Assembly: GCA_021811865.1 (NCBI GenBank)
Contig: JAKAQB010000130.1
Coordinates: forward strand, 1 to 6,699
Direction of reading: 5' to 3'
Origin: Actinomycetes bacterium
GTDB lineage: Bacteria > Actinomycetota > Acidimicrobiia > Acidimicrobiales > Palsa-688
Length of the DNA stretch: 6,699 nucleotides
Shown here: piece by piece, positions 1 to 4,804 of the stretch
Layout of the letters: the number at the start of each line of letters is the position of its first letter
Numbering within the stretch: position 1 is the first letter of the stretch
Made by a program: the position numbers and the translations under genes
The notes under the pieces: generated by a model
Seen by the model: only the letters and a program-made list of their open reading frames with translations
Databases searched by the model: none
Told to the model about the DNA's origin: nothing

Positions 1-258
1 CTGGTGGTATAATCTGTGCCAGTTCTCGTGGAGGTCGGTCTCGGGGTCGTCGTACTGGCCGGGGAAGCGCAGGGGGAGCGCGAGCGGGGTGGCGCCGGCC
101 TGGTACTCGCGGTACTCGATCGACTCGAGCGAGGCCCCGTCGTCGGTCGTGTTCGACGTGGCGTCCGAGTGGGACGTCGCCTGCAAGTGGCCGGCCTGCG
201 GCGTCAGCCAGCTCCCGACGAACGCCCCGAGGTGGACCCCGCCGATCTGGTCCTCGAG
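1..258 (-). pseudogene. RHS repeat core fragment, continues off the left edge
   Basis: On the minus strand, one open frame (codons ending at 258, 255 and so on down to 1) reads LEDQIGG-VHLGAFVGSW, then a Ser/Thr/Asp-rich stretch, then EYREYQAGATPLALP, then LRFPGQYDDPETDLHENW. The last motif is the hallmark of RHS/YD-repeat cores (LRFPGQY.D.ETGL..N), large secreted or surface proteins that carry toxin tips. The frame is unbroken to base 1, so the gene continues outside the window. The first 78 bases (258-181) are a near-exact copy of 949-872. Upstream of 258 the open frame continues, but its residues (RFILTLF before LED) no longer look like RHS, so similarity begins at the repeat edge. It is best read as the downstream half of a split RHS gene. 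Whether anything here is translated is unknown. Confidence 0.75.
181..258. repeat. 78-bp direct repeat, copy A
   Basis: Matches 872-949 at 77 of 78 bases, offset 691. The single difference is base 236 (a) against base 927 (g), which gives Val in this copy and Ala in the other when read as RHS protein on the minus strand. Identity stops sharply at both ends (259 against 950, 180 against 871). Each copy encodes the same RHS core segment, LEDQIGG to PQAGHLQ. Confidence 0.95.
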
Positions 259-365
259 AAAGAGGGTCAGAATGAAGCGAGGGACTCGGTCGACAGATGG
301 AACACCATCAGCGGATTCATCGAGGTCCGCGCGTCGGCCGACGACGCTGCGTGGATGCACTCGAC

Positions 366-755
366 TCACTGCGATGTCCTTGGGGTATTCTGTGCCGGGC
401 TCGCGGAGGCGCTACGCTCGAGGACTTCCATCCGCCGCCTGGCCCATGGCTCCCATTGAGAGAACGGCGGAGTCTCACGAAGGCCAGAGGCGAAACGTTC
501 CCAGAGAGCCAGAGCCTTCCGCAGAATGGGCTCTTCCACCGAGGAGAAGTCTCCTGCTGGGGAGATGGTGCCCATCAGGCTAGACAGCATCACGAGCAAC
601 GAAAACGCAAGCGGGTTCTTCTCATAATAGGCTGTCCGTCGTTCCAGTAATGCGAATGCGGACTGAACCACATCGACAGCCTCTCGGGAGTGCCCAGACT
701 CAGATAGCCGGAATGCCTTGCCGTACATGGCAGACGCCCTCAGGTATTCGAACAT
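366..755 (-). CDS. Small alpha-helical protein, possible RHS-linked immunity protein
   Basis: A complete 129-residue ORF. Its ATG lies six bases after the TAG (762-764) that ends the RHS-like tail, and an AAGGAT ribosome binding site lies upstream, overlapping that stop. The sequence looks helical (FEYLRASAMYGKAFRLSESG, REAVDVVQSAFALLERR, KNPLAFSLLVMLSSLMG, EEPILRKALALWERF), resembling a TPR-like or helical-bundle fold. It has no signal peptide, so it is predicted cytoplasmic. Codon third positions are clearly less GC-rich than in the protease or lipoprotein genes here, as is common for horizontally moved toxin-immunity genes. A cognate immunity gene usually sits directly behind an RHS toxin tip, and this position fits. 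The immunity role is inferred from position only, because I cannot name the family. The last 15 or so residues (SASASPAQNTPRTSQ) look disordered. Confidence 0.65.
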   Translation of the reverse strand: MFEYLRASAMYGKAFRLSESGHSREAVDVVQSAFALLERRTAYYEKNPLAFSLLVMLSSLMGTISPAGDFSSVEEPILRKALALWERFASGLRETPPFSQWEPWARRRMEVLERSASASPAQNTPRTSQ

Positions 756-761
756 CCTGGG

Positions 762-1753
762 CTATCCTTGTAGCGCGACGCAGCCGATGAAGGCCGCCAT
801 TGCTGCGCCCGGGCATGCCGCTTTGCTAGCGCCAGAACAGTGCTTCCGGCACACTGCAATCGCGGCTGCCACTGCAAGTGGCCGGCCTGCGGCGTCAGCC
901 AGCTCCCGACGAACGCCCCGAGGTGGGCCCCGCCGATCTGGTCCTCGAGGCAGTTGGAGCTGTCCCCGTCTCGCGAGACTCGCCCAGGCGTCCGCGGCGT
1001 TCGTGTCGACGTAGTGGAAGCGGGCGCGCGCGTCCACCACGAGACCGCTCGCCGCCGCCTTCTGCGTCACGTCGGCGATGACGTTCGGGTTCGTCGCGCA
1101 GGTGCCCGTGCCCTCGCCGGACCCGTACGGGTGCGGGCTGTCGCCCTGGATCGGCTGCCGGTTCATCCCACCGAAGACGTCGTCGTCGTAGAGCCCCGCC
1201 GCCTGCCTGCTCGGGTTCAGCGCCATCACCGGATTGCCGTGTGATCGGTGACTACGAAGTAGATGCCGCAGGGCAGATTGTCGCCCATCCGCGAGCAGGT
1301 CGGCGCGGGCGAGCTCAGCTCGTTCGTCCGCGTCCAACTGCTCGAGATCTGCCCCCGCACGTAGGCCACCGGCCGGCCGCCCAGCCAGACGTAGGTGTCC
1401 TCCGGGTACGGCGCCGAGCTGCTCGACGAGTACGACCCTCGGTCTTCGAGGAGCTGGTGCCCGAGGTCGTAGAAGTACTCGTCCGTCACGCCCGTAGGAT
1501 ACGCCTTCAGTTGCCGCCGTTGGAAGGCGTCGTGGTCGTAGTTGAACAGCGGGCTGCTGCTCCCGTCCTGCACCGTCACCGTGCTCAGCGATTCGAGCCC
1601 CGAGTTGCCGCTGTCGAGGCCGGGGGTAGCGCCTCCTCCCCAGTAGAAGACCCCGGGCGGGCGGATCCGCATTGGCTCGGGGCTCCTCACGAAGCCTTGC
1701 GAGCGCTTCCATCGCTCGGGCCGCCCCTTGGGCGCCCTGATCATGTAGACCAT
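762..1753 (-). pseudogene. Frameshifted RHS repeat protein, core plus short C-terminal tail
   Basis: Two minus-strand frames together give a clear RHS core. In the frame of 1753-1226 it reads YDHDAFQRRQLKAYPTGVT, EYFYDLGHQLLEDRG, YVWLGGRPVAYVRG and GIYFVVTDH. One base appears to be missing near 1239-1241, and the text continues in the next frame as GNPVMALNPSRQAAGLYDDD, then FGGMNR and RFHYVDTNAADAW. Near 971 the RHS text moves back to the first frame (GDSSNCLEDQIGG through the repeat to GHLQ, 872). From 871 the sequence is no longer RHS core. The tail most likely reads in the second frame as CRKHCSGASKAACPGAAM to GCVALQG, stop TAG at 762. That second frame is open from 1238 to 762, so a hybrid product is possible. 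RHS similarity starts near 1665; residues upstream of that are not recognisable. Confidence 0.75.
872..949. repeat. 78-bp direct repeat, copy B
   Basis: Partner of 181-258 (77/78 identical). This copy sits at the downstream end of the upstream RHS piece. Authentic RHS sequence lies on the 950 side and unrelated sequence on the 871 side, so 871/872 is a junction. Confidence 0.95.
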
Positions 1754-1862
1754 CGGCTCGATTCAACGTGGCGAGTCGCAACAACATCGCGGCCGCCGCG
1801 GCCGTCCTCTCCGGAGTTTTCCTGAAGCTCTGCGATTCGGCCGACTGGGCGCACGTCGGCAG

Positions 1863-2105
1863 GGCTTGCAGCCCTTGGGGCGTGGCACCCGTCGCTCGCC
1901 GGGGTCACTTCGAGCCGCTGGGGCCGGCACCAACTGCTCACCGGGGCGGCTTCGAGCCGCTGGGGCCGGCACCAACTGCTCACCGGGGCGGCTTCGAGCC
2001 GCTGGGGCCGGCACCCGTCGCTCGCCGGGGCGGCTTCGAGCCGTGGGGGCCGGCCCCAGTCGCTCGCCGGGGCGGCTTCGAGCCGTGGGGGCCGGCACCA
2101 TGAGG
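1863..2105. repeat. 42-bp tandem repeat array, five full copies
   Basis: Full units start at 1886, 1928, 1970, 2012 and 2054, each exactly 42 bp. Units 2 and 3 are identical. Units 4 and 5 share a variant (GAGCCGTGGGGG) and units 1 and 4 share the CACCCGTCGCTCGCC start. A degenerate partial copy precedes (about 1863-1885) and a partial one follows (from 2096). Units 2 and 3 contain the perfect hairpin GCGGCT-TCG-AGCCGC (1946-1960 in unit 2). Units 4 and 5 keep it with one G-T outer pair, and unit 1 has lost it. Because 42 is divisible by 3, several frames stay open. One plus frame (GTG at 1768 to TGA at 2103) would encode a 14-residue repeat, GGFEPLGPAPTAHR, but has no ribosome binding site. 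A non-coding array is the likelier reading. Confidence 0.9.
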
Positions 2106-2134
2106 TAGAATGAGAGCCCTGGAGGGCCCGCGCG

Positions 2135-2574
2135 ATGCCGAGAAGGGCGAGGAGCCGGGCGCAGTCGGCGATCGAGCACGGCTTCGAGAAGAGGGCCCGG
2201 GCCCTCGCCGGCGGGCAGCGCCCGCTTCGGCGCGAGCTTCTGCCCGCTCGAGGTCGAGGGAGAGGCCGCCACGGCCAGCGCGCTGCTCTCGCTCCTTCGG
2301 GCCGTCGAAGAGAGGCGCGAGGAGCAGCGGGACGCCCTCGTCGCGGCGCGCCGGCGGCTCGTCGCGCTCGAGGCGGCCGTGCTCGCCGAGCTGGTCCACT
2401 TCGGGATCCGCCCCGAGCGGCGCAAGAGGCCCTCCCCCGAGACGCAGCTCGCCGTCAACGCGCTGGGAAGGCACGATGGGCGCGCGGCAGCGGCAGGCGA
2501 TCCGGTCGACCGGGTAGCTGCGGCAGGTCGTGCTCGGCGCCGAGGGCCAGCCGAGCGGCAAGAAGAAGCGCTGA
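2135..2574 (+). pseudogene. Decayed gene for a small helical, basic hypothetical protein
   Basis: An ATG at 2135 follows a good ribosome binding site (GGAGGG, 2121-2126). The protein-like text changes frame twice. The first piece is SAIEHGFEKRARALAGG (to about 2218). From about 2220 the next frame reads RFGASFCPLEVEGEAATASA, then LLRAVEERREEQRDALVAAR, then ALEAAVLAELVHFGIRPERR and KRPSPETQLAVNA (to about 2465). From about 2476 the third frame reads GARQRQAIRST, meets an in-frame TAG (2515-2517), and continues as LRQVVLGAEGQPSGKKKR to TGA (2572-2574). The intact ancestor would have had about 145 residues, with a long Glu/Arg-rich helix in the middle (possible coiled coil) and a Lys/Arg-rich end. 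I do not recognise a named family. Strongly GC-biased third positions within each piece support former coding. Confidence 0.7.
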
Positions 2575-2599
2575 GTCCGTGCGAAGCGCCGGGGCGCGC

Positions 2600-2626
2600 G
2601 GGCCGCCGAACGGCTACGGGCGGCCC
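2600..2626. terminator. GC-rich inverted repeat between convergent genes
   Basis: The arms GGGCCGCC (2600-2607) and GGCGGCCC (2619-2626) are perfectly complementary around an 11-base loop. They lie between the end of the plus-strand pseudogene (2574) and the stop of the minus-strand lipoprotein gene (2667), where a shared terminator would be expected. There is no T-run on either side, so it is not a classical intrinsic terminator, and chance is possible in DNA this GC-rich. Confidence 0.3.
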
Positions 2627-2666
2627 TGGGTCGCCTGCGCGCAGGGCTACGGCGCGGAGGCCCAGC

Positions 2667-3668
2667 TCAGGGCAGCCGCGTCACGGTCACGGGCAGCTCG
2701 CCTCGAATGCCGTCGAAGGTCGCGGTGAGGATCGCCTTGCCTGGAGCAACCGCGGTGGCCACCCCTGAAGGCGTGACGGAGACGAATCGTGCGGCGCTGG
2801 AGAGCCAATGCGCCGCCACGGGGACCAGCGGCTCCCCGCCACGCGTGGCAAATGCCGTCAGCGGCCGCTCGTCGCCCACCCGGAGTCGTAGCTGGGTTGC
2901 GGGGCCACGCCCGGGGATCGAGACCTTGGAGCCGGTGCTCCTGGCAAAGCGGCGCAGCCCTGCAACCGTCTTCTCGGTCAGGCCCGGAGCCAGGCCGTCG
3001 AAGTCGAGCTTGGTCACCGTGATCGGAGTCGACACCGAGAGATCTCCGTTCCGAGCCGTCAGGATTGCGACACCGGGTGCGAGCGGCGTCAGGACGCCGC
3101 CGCCGACGCCACCGCGGTCGACCCTCAGGACGGCCGGGGCGCTGGACGCCAGCTCCACGGGCACCCTGTCCACGAACACCGATGCCCGCGAAGGTGGGTC
3201 GCCGGGCGCCGCGGCCTCGAAGCCCCCCGCCACCTCATTGGTGGTGCCGATGACCTGGACCTCGCTGGCGATTCCCGTCGCGGGCATCGGTGTCGCGGCC
3301 GCGATGCGGAGCGTCGCCGGCACGAGAGACGAGACCTTGCAGCTCCCCGCGGCCCCGCCCGCTCGCGCCTCGATCACGACCGTTCCGTAGCGGCGCGCGT
3401 GGACCTGCCCGAACGCATCCACGGAGGCCACCGGGTCACCCCGGCAGACCTCGTCGCGGCCACATCCGTCAAGCCAGCTCGACCAGGAGACCGCGAGGTC
3501 GTTCATCGGCGAGCCGCGTGCGTCGATCGGAACGGCCTTGATCGTCGCCTCGCCGCCGTGGGTGCGGATGGTGACCGCCGCCGGGGAGATGTCGATGCGG
3601 CTGGCGCGGGGGCCACAGGCGACGATGAGCGACACCAGGGCGGCGAAGGCGGCGGGCAGGCGACTCAC
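2667..3668 (-). CDS. Predicted lipoprotein with Big_2-like immunoglobulin-fold domains
   Basis: 333 residues from a GTG start with a strong ribosome binding site (GAGGAGGT, 3682-3675) seven bases or less upstream. The N-terminus is a lipoprotein signal peptide (MSRLPAAFAALVSLIVAC, lipobox IVA-C, lipidated Cys18). Three bacterial Ig-like modules of the Big_2/BID_2 type follow: about 24-113 (SRIDISPAAVTIRTHGGEA to VASVDAFGQVHARRYGTVVI), about 117-218 (SSAPAVLRVDRGGVGGG, LAPGVAILTARNG) and about 256-329 (WLSSAARFVSVTPSGVATAV, APGKAILTATFDG). The 'variation then V.P.GVA.A..PG.A.LTA' pattern is typical of these folds, which serve as adhesion or spacer modules on cell surfaces. Cys69, Cys75 and Cys110 may form a disulfide in module 1. 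It likely sits in the outer membrane facing periplasm or exterior. It is the last gene of a tight minus-strand set. Partner and substrate are unknown. Confidence 0.88.
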   Translation of the reverse strand: MSRLPAAFAALVSLIVACGPRASRIDISPAAVTIRTHGGEATIKAVPIDARGSPMNDLAVSWSSWLDGCGRDEVCRGDPVASVDAFGQVHARRYGTVVIEARAGGAAGSCKVSSLVPATLRIAAATPMPATGIASEVQVIGTTNEVAGGFEAAAPGDPPSRASVFVDRVPVELASSAPAVLRVDRGGVGGGVLTPLAPGVAILTARNGDLSVSTPITVTKLDFDGLAPGLTEKTVAGLRRFARSTGSKVSIPGRGPATQLRLRVGDERPLTAFATRGGEPLVPVAAHWLSSAARFVSVTPSGVATAVAPGKAILTATFDGIRGELPVTVTRLP

Positions 3669-3680
3669 GTCGGAACCTCC

Positions 3681-4391
3681 TCACGAGACGGCGTTGCTCC
3701 AGCCATTCGGGCCGTGCCTCGTGACCAGATTGCGCGCGATCCGATGCCGGGAGCCATCGGCGTCATCCGCCCAGTCGAGTTCAACCAGACGCGAACCCTC
3801 CGACATCGAGGTGCGGGAATACCGACTTCCTAAGTCATCTCGATCGCTTGCGCAATGATGGGATCCCTCAGACGACCAAGACGCCCGCCCGACGAGCGCC
3901 GCGAGCGCGTCGTCCTCGGGCGGCTGGTTCGTGAGCTCGCGGACGGTGAGGAGATCGATCGTGGGGCCGTCCGCGTGGATGGACCGGCGGCGACGGGAGA
4001 CCGAAGCGTCGGGGACGTGGAGGAGCCGCTCCGCCTCGCGTGCCTCGTGATCCTTCTGCTTCGCGTCGAAGCCCCCCACGAGGATGTCGCGCCCCTCGAG
4101 CGGGAAGGAGCAGCTCTCTCGCGCGTGGCGCACGAGGAGAGCGAGCGGCTCGCCCACGTCGGGGCGGGCGAGCTCGGTCCGCTCGGCGGTGGGCGCCGGC
4201 GCGTGGGGGACGGCGGAGAGCGAGGGCGCGAAGGGCTCCTCGCGAAGGACCTGGAGGATCGAGAGCACGCCGACGCGGACCAGCGCTCCCGCGCCGAGCC
4301 GCGCGCGAGACGAAGTGTGGCCATCGGGATTGGGTGCAAGTCTGAAACTGATTGCATCGAAGGCCTCCCTGGCAGAGCGCGACGTCGGCAT
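3681..4391 (-). CDS. Hypothetical protein, possibly composite or frameshifted at its ends
   Basis: A 236-residue ORF with no recognised family. Its ATG overlaps the stop of the ORF before it (TAATG, 4393-4389), and its TGA (3683-3681) lies within the ribosome binding site of the lipoprotein gene, 12 bases before that start, which fits one operon. The middle (residues about 31-168, for example EPLALLVRHARESCSFPLEG, DILVGGFDAKQKDHEAREAE, TIDLLTVRELTNQPPEDDAL) has nearly all third codon positions G or C and is convincingly coding. By hand count, GC at third positions falls to about 60% in the first 30 codons and about 50% in codons 170-204, then rises again (VELDWADDADGSRHRIARN). Neighbouring frames offer alternative ends: MATLRLARG at the start, and GRLRDPIIAQAIEMT with a stop at 3830. 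The annotated protein may therefore be two joined pieces. No signal peptide or membrane segment is seen. Confidence 0.5.
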   Translation of the reverse strand: MPTSRSAREAFDAISFRLAPNPDGHTSSRARLGAGALVRVGVLSILQVLREEPFAPSLSAVPHAPAPTAERTELARPDVGEPLALLVRHARESCSFPLEGRDILVGGFDAKQKDHEAREAERLLHVPDASVSRRRRSIHADGPTIDLLTVRELTNQPPEDDALAALVGRASWSSEGSHHCASDRDDLGSRYSRTSMSEGSRLVELDWADDADGSRHRIARNLVTRHGPNGWSNAVS

Positions 4392-4582
4392 TACGCGGCC
4401 TCTGCAAAGCCTGGCTGCTCGTCACACTCGAGGCCACGATGCTCGGTCACCACGAGCGGGACTTCCTGGAAGCTGGCGGCGACCATTCGCCAGCCTCGCT
4501 CCCAGCGGTCGCTCTCGCCTCCATCTGCCTTCAGGCCAGGCCCTCCTTGCGAAAGCTCGGCTGGTTCCGCGGACCTCCACAT
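4391..4582 (-). CDS. Small hypothetical ORF upstream of the minus-strand gene set
   Basis: 63 residues from the ATG at 4582, ending with TAA at 4391-4393, which overlaps the next ATG by one base. The second half (RMVAASFQEVPLVVTEHRG, then LECDEQPGFAEAA) has coding-like third positions; the first half is weaker. The frame stays open upstream to 5083, but that stretch is antisense to the protease gene and its leader, so a longer form is unlikely. Only a weak purine-rich stretch precedes the ATG, and the in-frame ATG at residue 33 is another possible start. No family is recognised. The one-base overlap suggests translational coupling to the following gene, and is the main support. Confidence 0.3.
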   Translation of the reverse strand: MWRSAEPAELSQGGPGLKADGGESDRWERGWRMVAASFQEVPLVVTEHRGLECDEQPGFAEAA

Positions 4583-4649
4583 CTTCCCATCCGCTTTCCC
4601 TCTCGCCACCTGCGCCTCCCAATTCCGGGGTAGTTCAAGAAGCGATGGC

Positions 4650-4680
4650 TTGACAGCTTTCGTGAACAGCGAGACGCTGT
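4650..4680 (+). promoter_or_regulatory. Candidate promoter with overlapping 15-bp palindrome
   Basis: A perfect TTGACA (-35 consensus) lies at 4650-4655. Seventeen bases later is GACGCT (4673-4678), a weak -10 that keeps only the A at position 2 and the T at position 6. Overlapping this -10 is the perfect palindrome ACAGCG-AGA-CGCTGT (4666-4680), which could be an operator. The site lies about 125 bases before the protease start on the same strand, and no other open gene on that strand uses it. The box and palindrome are seen directly; promoter and operator function are inferred. Confidence 0.35.
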
Positions 4681-4700
4681 GATCGGCTCGACAAAGGCAA

Positions 4701-4780
4701 GCCCGTCGCGAGGCGGGTGCGCAAAGGCCCGGACCCCAGCGGTTCGAGGGCTCACCGAAGGCCGGACGCGCCCGTCGCGA
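4701..4780. repeat. Pair of 11-bp direct repeats in the protease leader
   Basis: GCCCGTCGCGA occurs at 4701-4711 and again at 4770-4780, 69 bases apart, between the candidate promoter and the protease ribosome binding site. The arrangement could be a pair of regulator sites or chance in GC-rich DNA. No gene is seen in 4583-4804. Confidence 0.4.
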
Positions 4781-4804
4781 CCCCGACCATCCAAGGAGGG
4801 GAAG

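Larger units (their letters stand above)
181..949 (-). other. Repeat-flanked cassette splitting the RHS core
   Basis: The interval between the two 78-bp repeats holds the tail of an RHS-like ORF (871-762), a small complete gene (755-366) and about 100 bases (365-259) with no recognisable gene. Copy B has genuine RHS sequence on its upstream side (minus strand: GDSSNC before LEDQ). Copy A has genuine RHS sequence on its downstream side (HLQ followed by ATSHSDA and LRFPGQY). Joining them through one repeat gives a continuous RHS core, so the 691 bases look like an insertion, or a rearrangement between two RHS copies. No transposase or terminal inverted repeats are seen, so homologous recombination is the simpler inference. 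Confidence 0.6.

Noticed and set aside
16..650. Overlapping plus-strand ORFs in 16-459, 89-583 and 297-650
   Set aside because: They run antisense to recognisable RHS core text and to the small minus-strand gene.
1768..2103. Plus-strand ORF with 14-residue GGFEPLGPAPTAHR repeats
   Set aside because: GTG start with no ribosome binding site, and open only because the repeat period is a multiple of 3. Kept as a possibility in the repeat entry, not as a gene.
1863..2105. CRISPR array
   Set aside because: The 42-bp units are directly contiguous with no unique spacers, so this is a tandem repeat.
1763..2458. Minus-strand ORF of 231 residues (and 1980-2561) across the tandem repeat
   Set aside because: Low-complexity Pro/Arg/Ala translation of the repeat, antisense to the better supported pseudogene, with no start signal.
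2707..3390. 227-residue plus-strand ORF
   Set aside because: Shadow of the Big_2-like lipoprotein gene, which has a lipobox, Ig-like motifs and a strong ribosome binding site.
3855..4682. 275-residue plus-strand ORF
   Set aside because: Antisense to a frame with far stronger third-position GC bias, and no protein-like motifs.
4721..4765. tRNA-like GGTTCGA motif in the protease leader
   Set aside because: No cloverleaf can be built around it; only the T-loop-like heptamer matches.
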